64,000 nucleotides of DNA from Myxococcus qinghaiensis (GTDB lineage Bacteria; Myxococcota; Myxococcia; Myxococcales; Myxococcaceae): NCBI RefSeq assembly GCF_024198215.1, contig NZ_JAKCFA010000002.1, forward strand, positions 558,001 to 622,000, written 5' to 3'. Under the pieces are notes generated by a model. It had not been told where the DNA came from and did not search any database. It saw only the letters and a program-made list of their open reading frames with translations. Positions within the stretch are counted from its first letter, which is position 1. Each line of letters opens with the position of its first letter. This document shows, piece after piece, positions 41,244-51,241 of this stretch. The position numbers were made by a program, and so were the translations under genes.

Positions 41244-44200
41244 CTACTCCGTGGCGCTGGAGGAGTTCTGGGGCTGCCGCGTCGTCCTGAGGATGAAGTC
41301 GGACGCGTTGTCCTGCGAGTCATACCCGTTGCCAGCCGTCGCATCCGAGCCGCCCTCCATGGTCGCCGCCGTGGAGGAGATGGACGCCTTGCGCTCGAAG
41401 CTCCCCGCCGCCGCCGGGACGGTCGGGAAGGCCGTGCCCTCGGGGGCATTGCCGGTGCCGTAGGCGAGCGCATCCACCGTGGCCGGGTCACCCGGGTTGA
41501 CGCTCAGCGACGGCGGGCCGATGCGCAGGTTGCCGCCGCCCGTGGCGCTGGCCGACATGGAGAAGGCCGTGCCCCAGCTCGCGTCTCCGCTCACGGCGCC
41601 CGAGTACTGCGGGTGCACCACGAGGTAGAAGCCGCGAGGCTGGATGGTGGCGCCCGCCGGCAGCGAGGCGGACAGGTACGTGCTGCCCGTCGCGCTCTTG
41701 TACTGGACCTTCCAGCCGGACAGGTCCACCGCGGCGTTGGTGGGGTTGAAGAGCTCCACGAACTCGTCGTTCGCGTTGCCCGCGCCCGCCGGAGCCGCCT
41801 CGCTGATGACGATGTGGTCCGCGCCCGTGGGCGGCTCCGTCACCCGAAGCTGCGCCGACGCCGTCTGCGCGCCCAGCGTGGCCACGACGAGGCCCTCGCC
41901 GCTGACGTTGGCCGCGAGCAGCTCGAACTTGGCGGACAGCGTGTCGGCCCGCACCATCACCTGGGCCGGCACGGAGCCCAGGCTGGCCGGCTGCACCGCC
42001 AGATTCACCAGCGTGTCCACCGCCGGAGGCACATCCAGCGTCACCGTGAAGGCGAACGAGGAGCCCCCCGTCACCACGGCGATTTCGGGCGAGAGCTGCT
42101 CCAGCGCCGCCGGCTGGTCCGCATCCAGCACCTTCACCAGGGCGTCACGCGTCACGCCGCCCAGGCTGGCCGTCAGCGTGGCCTTCTGCACACCCGGGTC
42201 CTGCGTCGCGTCGGCGCTCAGGATGACGACCGCGGAGCGCTCGCCCGCGGGAATCACCACCTGCCCCCCCTCCACGGAGACGGCGGCGCTGGACGACGTC
42301 ACCGTCACCACCGTGTCCTGGAGCGCCGGGCCACTGAGCGTCACCGTCAGCGGCTCCGGGAACGTCGGCCCGTTGAAGCCCGAGCGAACGAACACGCCCG
42401 TGGGGGCCAGCGAGGACAGCGTCGCCTCGCCCGTCCCGGCGGGCACCAGGTCCGCGGCGGAGCGCGGCTCGATCTTCGAGTGGTCATTGCGCAGCTCCAG
42501 CACGCCGGTGATGGAGAAGAACCGGTCCCCCAGCGCCGGCAGCGGGAACGAGTACAGGTAGTCGTTGATGCGCAGCGAGCCGTTCACCTCGAACTCACCG
42601 GTGGGCGCGGTTTCGCCGCCGCCCGGGGGAGGCGCGATGCTCGTCACGTCCACCTGCGACACCCGCACCAGCACGCCTTCCAGCGGACCGGCGCGCAGGC
42701 CGCCCGTGGCGATCTCCGCGGGCGTGACGACCTGAGGCGCCGGCAGCGTGCTGCCCTGGCTGACGATGCTCGCCGTCGGCGTGGCGATCTGCAGCTGGCC
42801 GAAGTAGTTGGCCACCGTGCCGTCGACATTCACTCGCACGCCCGCCACCACGTTGCTCGGGGGCGCCGTGCGGGTGAAGACAAAGACGCCGGAGTAGTCC
42901 GCGCCCTGGTAGCCCTGGTCCAACGGGTTGACCTGGACGAAGTAGCCCGTGCTGCCCACGCCGGTGACGGTGACGTTGGACAGGCCCACGCGCTGGCCCA
43001 CCCACGCGGAGCCTCCGCCCGGAGCCGGCGTCTTCACCGCGTAGATGGACAGCGGGCACGCGGTGTCGCCCGGGTTGGGCGCGGGGCAGACGTCACAGAC
43101 ATCGCCACGGCCGTCGCCGTCCGCATCCGCCTGGTCGGCGTTGGGGACGCTGGGGCAGTTGTCCACGGCGTTGATGACGCCGTCCGCATCCGAGTCGTTC
43201 GGGTTGGGCCGGGCGCACAGCGTGGTGTTCGCGTTGAGCGGGCACACGTCGCACGCATCACCGACGCCGTCGCCGTCCTCATCCCGCTGGATGCCCTGGT
43301 CCATCGGGCGCACCGGGTTGAAGACAGACGGGCAGTTGTCCTGCGCGTCGGCGATTCCGTCGCCGTCCACGTCGGTGCCGGTGGGGTCACCCGAGTAGGC
43401 GGTGGAGCCCGTCACGGAGGCCGGGAAGCGCGAGTCCGTGGAGGCGCGGCGGGGCTCGCACACCGGCTCGTTCGCCGGCGCGGTGCAGGAGAACAGCGGG
43501 TACGCGCCATTGTTGCGCGAGGTCAGCGTGGACAGCGACATGCTGATCTCCGACTGGAGGCACACCGAGCGCTGCGCGCCGCAGACCTCCAGCGTGTCGC
43601 AGCTCGCGCCGCCCAGGGCGGAGACGACGGCCGACTCACCGTAGAGCGGCGTGCCGCCGCGCATCGTCAGCACCACGTCCGCCGGCTCCGCCATGATGAC
43701 GGCGCGGTACGGCGAGGCCATGTGGCCGTTGAGCCGGAAGATGGCCACGTCCGCCACCTTGCCCGGCGCCAGCGCGCCCGTGCTCGTGGCCTGGAACGCG
43801 TGGGCCGCGTTGCCCGTCACCATCGCCCACGTCTCCGCGTCGGTCAGCGTGTTGTTGAAGTAGTTGCTGTCCAGCGTGTCCGCGCACTGCAGCTCGCGCA
43901 GGACGTTCATGGAGCCGGAGCGCAGCCAGTCGGTGCCCAGCGCGATGTTCACGCCCAGGGACTTGTAGAGCGGCACGGCGGCGGTATCGCCATACAGGCC
44001 GATGTTGGAGCGCGGCGACCAGACCAGGCTGCTGCCCTTGCCGGAAATCATGGAGATGTCGGCGGCGCGCAGTCCAATGCCATGCACGATGGCCGTGCGC
44101 GGGCTGAGGATGTCCTGGCCACCGGCCTGCTGACCGGAGAGGCAGAGGAACTCGTTGCGGGCGGTGCCCTCGATGCCTTCCGCGATGTGCGGCAGGTAGG

Positions 44201-45476
44201 CCGAGGCGGCCGGGATGGCCGACGGCGTGTCGATGCCCGCGTAGCCGCAGCCGCTCGCCACCTCGCGACCGTCACTGTCGCTCAGGGGGAACGTCTGGTA
44301 GTTCGCGCCCGAGCCCGCGCCCAGGCCTTCCTGGTTGCTGCCCGTCTCGGAGACGTTCGGCGCGTCCAGGTTGCGCAGCAGACCCTTGGCGCCACCCGAG
44401 CCGGCGACGGACGTGGTGCCCGCCATGACCTGGCGCAGCTCGCCCCAGCGGATGCCATCCGCGTTCGTCGTCCCGCCGGCGGAGATGCGCGTGTGGCCGT
44501 TGTTGCCCTCGCGCCAGTCGTGGCGGTGCTCGTAGCGCTCTTCCACCTGCGCGCCGGTCGGCACGTAGGGCGCCGCCTGGAACGTGATGTGGTCATGCGC
44601 GTTGATGAGACCCGGCGACACCACCGCCTGGGGACACGTCACGCGCGTGGCCGTGGACACGCCCGGCGTCTGGGAGCAATCACAGCTCACGCACTGGATG
44701 ATGCCCGCGGAGTCCACGAGCATCTGCCCGCCCTGGTAGACCTTGTCCGGCGACAGGATGATGCCGGTGAACAGGCGCGCCGCGCCGCCCGACTCCACCG
44801 TGCAGGAGCCCGTCGGAGGAGGCGGCAGGTTCGCCGCGGGGCACATCACCACCGTGTCTCCCGTGCCAGCGTCCGTGCCGGCATCGCTTCCAGAGCCCGC
44901 GTCCGGCTCGCCAGAACCGGCGTCCATGCCCGCGTCCGTCTCGACAGGACCGGCGTCCGTGCCCGCGTCCGTCTCGACAGGGCCGGCGTCCGTGCCAGCG
45001 TCCGTCACGACGGGACCGCCATCGGTCTCGACAGGGCCGGCGTCCGTGGTGGTGCCCGCGTCCGTCTCGACAGGACCCGCGTCCGTGCCCGCGTCGGTCT
45101 CGACAGGACCCGCGTCCGTGCCCGCGTCGGTCTCGACAGGACCCGCGTCCGTGCCCGCGTCGGTCTCGACAGGACCCGCGTCCGTGCCCGCGTCGGTCTC
45201 GACAGGACCGGCGTCCGTGCCCGCGTCCGTCTCGACAGGGCCGGCGTCCGGCTCTACGGGGCCCGCATCCGGTACGCCCGCGTCAGGCGTCGGCTGACAG
45301 GTGTTTTCACATCCATCCCCGTTGGTCCTGTTGCCGTCGTCACAGCGCTCGCCGCTCTCGACGGCGCCGTTTCCACAGACGGGATTGTTGGGGACTGGGT
45401 CGTCATCACCGCAAGCGGAGACGACCAGGAGCAGCGCCGCGAGCGGCGCCAGCAGTTGGCGAAAGGACCAGGACAT
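41244..45476 (-). CDS. giant surface lipoprotein with amidohydrolase domain
   Basis: 1,410 residues. Signal peptide with lipobox VSAC. Order: a myxococcus cysteine-rich repeat (CGNGAVESGERCDDGN, at about 30-60), a long PVETDAGTDAG linker, an amidohydrolase domain of the imidazolonepropionase type (about 200-600) with metal ligands HDH in LINAHDHITF, EHRHDW, IVHGIGL and GTDWLRSGS, thrombospondin type-3 calcium repeats (DVDGDGIADAQDNCPS, DEDGDGVGDACDVCP), a beta domain near CPLSIYAVKTPAPGG, a Calx-beta-like segment and a C-terminal lamin-tail domain (VISEAAPAGAGNANDEFVELFN). Probably a cell-surface hydrolase of an unknown amide or ester. ATG 45476 is preferred to the open extension upstream. 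Confidence 0.87.
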   Translation of the reverse strand: MSWSFRQLLAPLAALLLVVSACGDDDPVPNNPVCGNGAVESGERCDDGNRTNGDGCENTCQPTPDAGVPDAGPVEPDAGPVETDAGTDAGPVETDAGTDAGPVETDAGTDAGPVETDAGTDAGPVETDAGTDAGPVETDAGTTTDAGPVETDGGPVVTDAGTDAGPVETDAGTDAGPVETDAGMDAGSGEPDAGSGSDAGTDAGTGDTVVMCPAANLPPPPTGSCTVESGGAARLFTGIILSPDKVYQGGQMLVDSAGIIQCVSCDCSQTPGVSTATRVTCPQAVVSPGLINAHDHITFQAAPYVPTGAQVEERYEHRHDWREGNNGHTRISAGGTTNADGIRWGELRQVMAGTTSVAGSGGAKGLLRNLDAPNVSETGSNQEGLGAGSGANYQTFPLSDSDGREVASGCGYAGIDTPSAIPAASAYLPHIAEGIEGTARNEFLCLSGQQAGGQDILSPRTAIVHGIGLRAADISMISGKGSSLVWSPRSNIGLYGDTAAVPLYKSLGVNIALGTDWLRSGSMNVLRELQCADTLDSNYFNNTLTDAETWAMVTGNAAHAFQATSTGALAPGKVADVAIFRLNGHMASPYRAVIMAEPADVVLTMRGGTPLYGESAVVSALGGASCDTLEVCGAQRSVCLQSEISMSLSTLTSRNNGAYPLFSCTAPANEPVCEPRRASTDSRFPASVTGSTAYSGDPTGTDVDGDGIADAQDNCPSVFNPVRPMDQGIQRDEDGDGVGDACDVCPLNANTTLCARPNPNDSDADGVINAVDNCPSVPNADQADADGDGRGDVCDVCPAPNPGDTACPLSIYAVKTPAPGGGSAWVGQRVGLSNVTVTGVGSTGYFVQVNPLDQGYQGADYSGVFVFTRTAPPSNVVAGVRVNVDGTVANYFGQLQIATPTASIVSQGSTLPAPQVVTPAEIATGGLRAGPLEGVLVRVSQVDVTSIAPPPGGGETAPTGEFEVNGSLRINDYLYSFPLPALGDRFFSITGVLELRNDHSKIEPRSAADLVPAGTGEATLSSLAPTGVFVRSGFNGPTFPEPLTVTLSGPALQDTVVTVTSSSAAVSVEGGQVVIPAGERSAVVILSADATQDPGVQKATLTASLGGVTRDALVKVLDADQPAALEQLSPEIAVVTGGSSFAFTVTLDVPPAVDTLVNLAVQPASLGSVPAQVMVRADTLSAKFELLAANVSGEGLVVATLGAQTASAQLRVTEPPTGADHIVISEAAPAGAGNANDEFVELFNPTNAAVDLSGWKVQYKSATGSTYLSASLPAGATIQPRGFYLVVHPQYSGAVSGDASWGTAFSMSASATGGGNLRIGPPSLSVNPGDPATVDALAYGTGNAPEGTAFPTVPAAAGSFERKASISSTAATMEGGSDATAGNGYDSQDNASDFILRTTRQPQNSSSATE
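44921..45250 (-). repeat. 33-base repeats encoding the PVETDAGTDAG linker
   Basis: About ten copies of a unit such as GTGCCCGCGTCGGTCTCGAC (plus-strand view), the five in 45,070-45,220 almost identical. Encodes a flexible acidic spacer between the N-terminal lipobox and the enzyme domain; such repeats vary in number between strains. Confidence 0.85.
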
Positions 45477-45584
45477 GAAGGGGACGCTCCGGAGTGGCAG
45501 ACCTGCGGGGTCCTGAATCCTACAACCGTCGTCCATCTTTCAATCGGCAAAATTTCAACAACAGCGTAGCAATTTGCAAGACCC

Positions 45585-45601
45585 GGGGTACTTTCTACCC
45601 C
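45585..45601 (-). promoter_or_regulatory. inverted repeat upstream of the amidohydrolase gene
   Basis: GGGGTA-CTTTC-TACCCC, 6-base perfect arms, 110-125 bases before the start of the amidohydrolase lipoprotein. Confidence 0.3.
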
Positions 45602-45853
45602 AGCAAAAATCCAGGAGTTTCAGGTGTTTCCGATGCGCGCGGAGATGACCCGCACGTCCAGGTTCCTTTGAAAACTCTCAGAGAACCGCACGGACTGTGC
45701 GGGAAGTGTCGCGAGTCCGGACGCTTACGCGGAGTGTTTACTTCCGCTCCGCGACGCCCATAGTGAGACACCGGAGCCACTGACCGTATGTCTGTGTTTC
45801 ATTAGAAGGCTCTCAGAAACACGCAAAGCAAAGCTGACGGCTTAATCAGGGAA

Positions 45854-45872
45854 TCGCCTCCGACGGAGGCGA
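45854..45872 (+). promoter_or_regulatory. 9-1-9 inverted repeat in the oxidase leader
   Basis: TCGCCTCCG-A-CGGAGGCGA is perfect and ends 13 bases before the GTG start of the multicopper oxidase. It could be a repressor site or, as RNA, a 7-bp stem next to the ribosome site GGGGGA. Confidence 0.45.
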
Positions 45873-45885
45873 CATTGGGGGACAT

Positions 45886-48800
45886 GTGTCTTCAATCCAG
45901 AAACGACAACAACCGGGAGGGAAATCCCTCTCCGGAGGCCGGGTCGCGCCCATGTTCGGGCGGTCCGTCCTGGGCGCCGCGCTGCTCTTCGGACTCTCCT
46001 GTCAACCCGAGGGCTCCACCTCGACCGCGACCTCGGCCGAGGCGTCGGGCCATCAGCCCATGGCGCCCACGCAGGAGAAGGCGGTGGGCTCCTCTCCCCA
46101 GGCGGTCGCCGAGCCCACATGCTCGCGAACCATCCTCGCGGACGTGGTCGCGTTGGATCAGGTCTACACCTACAACCGGCTGGGCTCCTTCAACCCCACG
46201 GGGATGATCTACGCCCTCAAGGAGGACGTGGAGGCCATCGACTCGCGCAGGCCCGCGGGGCCCGGCAACGCGCGACTCAAGACGAGCAAGCGCCCCCGCC
46301 CGCTCACCCTGCGCGCCAACGTGGGGGACTGCCTCCACGTGAAGTTCTTCAACTGGCTGGCCCCTACCCGCTCGGCGATTCCCAGCCCGGAGCAGTCCCA
46401 GCCCGGTCCCAGCAAGGCGGGCGGCTCCACCACCCTCAGCATCCTGCGCAAGCTCTTGCCCCTCTGGGGGTGGACGCCCACGTATGACCCGGTCCAGTCC
46501 CTCATCAAGCGCGAGGCGGTGGGCGGCCGGTGGTTCTGGCTCGGGGAGGAGCTGGAGGCGGAGAACGACCACCGCGACAACTCCCCCGCCACCCGTCACG
46601 CATCCATCCACATCCAGGGCCTCCAGTACCGCAACATCCTCTCCGACGGCGCCAACGTCGGCTACAACCCCAGCAGCCTCGTGCCCTCCGGCGGCACGTT
46701 CGACTACCAGTGGTACGCCGACCACGAGGGCGTCTTCTTCTTCCACAGCATGGGGGCCTCGTTCGGCGGCGAGGGTGACGGCGGCTCCACCGCGCAAGGC
46801 CTCTTCGGCGCCGTCAACGTCGAGCCCGCGGGCAGCACCTGGTACCGCTCCAAGGTGAGCGAGGGCGTGCTCAAGGCTGTCACCACCGGCACCAACCCGG
46901 ATGGCACGCCGCTCATCCAGTACAACGCGGTGGATGGCACCGGCCGTCCCCACCTGGCCATCCTGGATTCCAGCCGGAAGATCCGCCACGGCGACCTGGA
47001 GGCCATCATCACCGGGTACACGAGCACGTCGGTGGGGACCAAGACGTCCATCGACCAGGGCCACTTCCGCGAGCTCACCGCCATCTACCACGATGAAATC
47101 AAGGCGGTTCAGGCCTTCGACGAGCTGGAGTGGAACCCGACGTTCCACAGCGTCCGCGACGGCTTCGGGGTGAACTACGGCGTGGCGGGCCTGGGCGCGG
47201 AGCTGATGGCCAACCGCGCGAAGATTGGCCCCACCAAGGACTGCGTCACCTGCGAGTACGAGGAGTTCTTCCTCGAGTCCTGGGCCAATGGCGACCCGGC
47301 GATGAACGTGGAGAAGGACTCCTCCGGCAAGGCCGTGGCGGCGCTCTATCCGGACGACCCGTCGAACGTGCACCACAGCTACCTGGGCGACCCGGTGCGA
47401 ATCCGCAACATCCACGCGGGCCCCGCTGAGACGCACGTCTTCCACCTCCACGCGCACCAGTGGAAGTACTCCCCCGCCGCCCAGGACTCCAACTACCTGG
47501 ACTCGCAGACCATCGGCCCCGGCTCGGCCTTCACCTACGACATCAACTTCGGAGGCTCCGGCAACCGCAACCTCACCGTGGGCGACTCCATCCACCACTG
47601 CCACCTGTATCCCCACTTCGCCCAGGGCATGTGGGCGCTGTGGCGCGTGCATGACGTGTTCGAGGCCGGCACCAAGGACCGCGTGCTGCCCGACGCTGAA
47701 ATCAAGAACGGCACCCCCAACCCGGCCGTCATCCCCATCCCCAGCCGGGCCCTGCCGCCCATGCCCACGTATGTCGCCACCACCGTGAGCACGCCCTCGG
47801 GCCTGAAGCCACGGCCCGCGTTCCCCGGCTACCCCTTCTACATCCCGGGCATGCCCGGACGGCGCACGCCCCAGGCCCCGCTGGATTTGGAGTTCGACGG
47901 CGGCCTGCCGCGCCACATCGTCACCAACGCGGTGGGCCCGGTGGCCTATGGCAACTCGGGGCGCTTCGACGTGGACCCGACGGCGCTCAACATCAAGCTG
48001 CTGCCCCAGGCCGGCACTCCGACGGAGCAGGCCGCCATGTCCTTCCACTCGGGCGGCTTCCCCAGCTCCGCCGGCGTCACCGCGCCGTCCATCATTCCGC
48101 TCCACAACGACCCCGTCTTCGCGGAGACGGTGAAGTACTACCCCGCCTACACGGCGCTGGGCGGCACCGGGAAGTTCCTCGTCAACGGCCGCCCGCCCGT
48201 GGCCGGTGCGCCCTTCGCGGACCCATGTCCGGCGCGCACGACGAAGCGCAACTACCGCGCGACCTATCTCCAGATCGCCATGCAGCGGGTGAACCGCGCC
48301 GGCTGGCACGACCCGCAGGCGCGACTGATGGTGCTCAACGAGGACGTCGCGGCCACCCAGGACGGCAAGCGGGCTCCGGAGCCCTTCTTCTTCCGCGCCG
48401 AGTCGGGCGAGTGCATCAACTTCTACGCCACCAACCTCATCCCCGCGCACCTGGCACCGGATGACTTCCAGATCTACACGCCGACGGACGTCATCGGTCA
48501 GCACATCCACCTGGTGAAGTTCGACGTGACGGCGGCGGACGGCGCAGGCAACGGCTGGAACTACGAGGACGGCACGCTGTCCGCGGAGACTGTCGCGCAC
48601 CGCATCCACCTGGCCAACGCGGCGGGCGGCGCCTTCGTGGCGGACGGCAACGTGGGCGAGACGGGCGCGCGCACGTACCTCACCGCGCCCGCCTCCCACC
48701 CGCGCATCCCTCGTGCGCCGGGCACCGCGCAGACCAGCGTGCAGCGCTGGTGGGCGGATCCGCTGCTCACGGATTCGAACAAGGAGCACCCGCTGGAGAC

Positions 48801-51225
48801 CGTGTTCACGCACGACCACTTCGGCCCGTCGTCACATCAGCAGCACGGCTTCTACGGCGCGCTGATTGTCGAGCCGAAGGGCTCCAAGTGGAGGGACCCT
48901 CGCACGGGCATCTACTACGGCTCGCGCGTGGCGGACGGTGGCCCGACGAGCTGGAACGCGGACATCATCACCGCGAACCCGGCCAACAGCTTCCGCGAGT
49001 TCGCCATCGCCTTCGCGGACTACGTGCCCCTCTACGACGAGTGCGGCAAGCCGGTGAACCCGCCCAACTACAAGGAGGACAAGCTGCCGTGGGCGGTCGG
49101 CTTCGAGACCACGCCCATGCCGGAGGCCATCAGCGCCGCGGACCCGGGCGGGATGACCATCAACTACCACAACGAGCCCATCCCCCACCGCATCTCCAGT
49201 CGCATCAGCTGTAGCGACCGCGTGCAGCGCAGCGGGGCGCGCGGAGACATGGCCAACGTCTTCCGCTCGGACATCCACGGCGACCCGTACACGCCGGTGA
49301 TGTACGGCAACCCGGGCGACAACGTCCGCATCCGGCTCATCCAGGGCTCGCAGGAGGAGCAGCACTCCTTCACCCTGCACGGCAACAAGTGGCTCAAGGA
49401 GCTGTATGAGCCGGACAGCGGCTACTACAACGCGCAGGCCATCGGCATCTCGGAGAAGTTCGAGTTCAACCTGACCGGCGGCCTGCCGCAGATCATCGGC
49501 CCGTACGAGACGGCGGACTACATGTACATGAGCGCTTCCACGGGTGACCTGTGGAACGGCATGTGGGGCATCCTCCGGACGACCAAGAACCGGCTGCGCA
49601 ACACCCGCACCCTGGCGGACGTGGCCCTGCTGGCCGCGGACGAGAACCCGAAGCTCCAGACGGTTGCCGTGGGTGCGGCGAACGGAGAGGCGCAGCCCTA
49701 CCCTCCGTTCAACCTGTTGGACCTGCCCGAGGAGGCGGGATTGGAGGAGATGGACCCGGAGAAGGAGGGCGACTCCATCCAGGACTCCTACGAGGTGGAC
49801 GAGACGGGCAAGCCGGTGAAGCAGCGCACCGTCGAGCACGTCATGGCCGACCGCGAGGGGATGATCCGCGTCGACAAGGACCTGGTCCTCCAATACGAGG
49901 CGGCCCAGTGGTTCGGCATCAAACCCATCAAGACGGACTCGTGTCCGAAGAGCGCGAAGGTGCGGCTGTACCGGGTCTCCGCCATCGACGCGAAGAACCA
50001 CATCGCGGGCAAGCGGCTCGTCTACAACGACCGGTACAAAATCTACGACCCGGACGCCATCATCTTCGCGCAGGACGCGCACCTGCCAGCGCTGAAGGCC
50101 GGCACGCGCAAGCCGGAGCCGCTCATCCTCAGGGCCCGCGCGGGTGAGTGCATCCAGGTCATCCTGACCAACCGGCTGCCCTCCAGCACGCTGCCGAAGT
50201 CGCACATCTGGGCGCACCACTCGGCCATCACCTCGCGCTTCAACGTCAACCAGGTGCGGATGTCGAACCACGTGTCGCTGCATCCGCAGCTCGTCAACTA
50301 CGACGTCAACGTGGACGACGGCGCCAACGTGGGCCTCAACGCGGTGCAGACGGTTCCGCCCGGCGGCACGCGCACGTATCGGTGGTTCGCCGGTGAGTTC
50401 AAGAGCTCGCCGTTCGGCACATCGTTCCCCTGGGGCCGCAGGACGCCCATGGAGTTCGGCATCGTCAACCTGCGCAACATGGCGGACGTGGTGAACCACG
50501 GCATGCACGGCGCCATCGGCGCGCTCATCATCGAGCCCACCGACGCCTCGTGGACGGCGGACCCCGGCACCGAGGCCCAGGCCTACGTCTCGTACACGCG
50601 GGCCGACGGCAGTCCGGAGACGTTCCGCGAGTTCGTCGCGCTGTTCCAGGACGACCTGGGCCTGCACAGCGACGACTCCACCTTCTGGGACACGGATGGA
50701 CTGGAGAGTGGCACGGCGCTGCGCAACACGTCGGGCATCGACGACTCGCAGGACACGGGCCAGAAGGGCTTCAACTACCGCACCGAGCCCTTGTGGGCCC
50801 GGCTGGGAGTGCCTCCGCAGACGAGTCCGGAGGCCATCAACGACTTCGACCTGCGAGACATCCTCAACTCCAATCCGCACGGGGACCCGGCCACGCCGGT
50901 GTTCCAGGCGAAGGTGGGCGACCCGCTGCGCTGGCGGTTCGGCCATCCCTCCGGCCACTCGCGTCAGCACGCCATCTCCATGCATGGCGCGGAGTGGCGC
51001 CGCAACCCGTGGCTCGCGGGCAGCCAGTCGCGCGTCATGGGGCCCAACGCCACCTCGCCCATCATCTCCACGCAGGGCGGCGCGTCGGTGATGCAGTCGT
51101 ACACGATGATTCCCGAGTACGGAGCCGGTGGCGCCTCCAGCGTCAAGGGCGACTACATGTACCGCGACCACGCCAGCTTCCTGTGGAGCGGCGGCGGTCT
51201 GTGGGGCGTGTACCGGGTGCAGTAG
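45886..51225 (+). CDS. large multicopper oxidase lipoprotein, MnxG/MofA-like
   Basis: 1,779 residues, with lipobox GLSC, so anchored outside the inner membrane. Three homologous units of about 500-580 residues, each two cupredoxin domains. Unit 1 has intact type 1 copper motifs: HVFHLHAH (H517, H520, H522) and HHCHLYPHFAQGMW (H571, C572, H573, H577, M582), but its first two motifs are degenerate (IHIQG, FFHSMG). Unit 2 has the complementary motifs HIH (H873, H875) and HDH (H976, H978) while its later ones are lost (HSFTLHG, YMYMSASTGDLW). Unit 3 keeps only relics (NHVSLHPQ, HAISMHGAEW, YRDHASFLW). This permuted order is what I recall for MnxG/MofA manganese oxidases. GTG 45886 has GGGGGA upstream; ATG 45952 is an alternative start. 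First gene of a redox operon. Confidence 0.88.
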   Translation: MSSIQKRQQPGGKSLSGGRVAPMFGRSVLGAALLFGLSCQPEGSTSTATSAEASGHQPMAPTQEKAVGSSPQAVAEPTCSRTILADVVALDQVYTYNRLGSFNPTGMIYALKEDVEAIDSRRPAGPGNARLKTSKRPRPLTLRANVGDCLHVKFFNWLAPTRSAIPSPEQSQPGPSKAGGSTTLSILRKLLPLWGWTPTYDPVQSLIKREAVGGRWFWLGEELEAENDHRDNSPATRHASIHIQGLQYRNILSDGANVGYNPSSLVPSGGTFDYQWYADHEGVFFFHSMGASFGGEGDGGSTAQGLFGAVNVEPAGSTWYRSKVSEGVLKAVTTGTNPDGTPLIQYNAVDGTGRPHLAILDSSRKIRHGDLEAIITGYTSTSVGTKTSIDQGHFRELTAIYHDEIKAVQAFDELEWNPTFHSVRDGFGVNYGVAGLGAELMANRAKIGPTKDCVTCEYEEFFLESWANGDPAMNVEKDSSGKAVAALYPDDPSNVHHSYLGDPVRIRNIHAGPAETHVFHLHAHQWKYSPAAQDSNYLDSQTIGPGSAFTYDINFGGSGNRNLTVGDSIHHCHLYPHFAQGMWALWRVHDVFEAGTKDRVLPDAEIKNGTPNPAVIPIPSRALPPMPTYVATTVSTPSGLKPRPAFPGYPFYIPGMPGRRTPQAPLDLEFDGGLPRHIVTNAVGPVAYGNSGRFDVDPTALNIKLLPQAGTPTEQAAMSFHSGGFPSSAGVTAPSIIPLHNDPVFAETVKYYPAYTALGGTGKFLVNGRPPVAGAPFADPCPARTTKRNYRATYLQIAMQRVNRAGWHDPQARLMVLNEDVAATQDGKRAPEPFFFRAESGECINFYATNLIPAHLAPDDFQIYTPTDVIGQHIHLVKFDVTAADGAGNGWNYEDGTLSAETVAHRIHLANAAGGAFVADGNVGETGARTYLTAPASHPRIPRAPGTAQTSVQRWWADPLLTDSNKEHPLETVFTHDHFGPSSHQQHGFYGALIVEPKGSKWRDPRTGIYYGSRVADGGPTSWNADIITANPANSFREFAIAFADYVPLYDECGKPVNPPNYKEDKLPWAVGFETTPMPEAISAADPGGMTINYHNEPIPHRISSRISCSDRVQRSGARGDMANVFRSDIHGDPYTPVMYGNPGDNVRIRLIQGSQEEQHSFTLHGNKWLKELYEPDSGYYNAQAIGISEKFEFNLTGGLPQIIGPYETADYMYMSASTGDLWNGMWGILRTTKNRLRNTRTLADVALLAADENPKLQTVAVGAANGEAQPYPPFNLLDLPEEAGLEEMDPEKEGDSIQDSYEVDETGKPVKQRTVEHVMADREGMIRVDKDLVLQYEAAQWFGIKPIKTDSCPKSAKVRLYRVSAIDAKNHIAGKRLVYNDRYKIYDPDAIIFAQDAHLPALKAGTRKPEPLILRARAGECIQVILTNRLPSSTLPKSHIWAHHSAITSRFNVNQVRMSNHVSLHPQLVNYDVNVDDGANVGLNAVQTVPPGGTRTYRWFAGEFKSSPFGTSFPWGRRTPMEFGIVNLRNMADVVNHGMHGAIGALIIEPTDASWTADPGTEAQAYVSYTRADGSPETFREFVALFQDDLGLHSDDSTFWDTDGLESGTALRNTSGIDDSQDTGQKGFNYRTEPLWARLGVPPQTSPEAINDFDLRDILNSNPHGDPATPVFQAKVGDPLRWRFGHPSGHSRQHAISMHGAEWRRNPWLAGSQSRVMGPNATSPIISTQGGASVMQSYTMIPEYGAGGASSVKGDYMYRDHASFLWSGGGLWGVYRVQ

Positions 51226-51241
51226 CGGTGACGTAGCGCCA

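Larger units (their letters stand above)
45477..45885. other. divergent control region between the two giant lipoproteins
   Basis: 409 bases, less GC-rich than its surroundings, between divergent lipoprotein genes. It holds two inverted repeats (45585-45601 and 45854-45872) and an AATTTCAACAACAG-type AT-rich tract around 45545-45580. No RNA gene or small ORF was supported; both promoters must lie here. Confidence 0.6.

Noticed and set aside
41613-45569. 1,318-codon open frame antisense to the amidohydrolase lipoprotein
   Set aside because: Arg/His-rich shadow without motif; the opposite strand has a lipobox and clear domains.
45545-45590. Sigma-70 promoter (TTGCAA with TGAAAT) before the amidohydrolase gene
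   Set aside because: The -10 match is too poor to claim.
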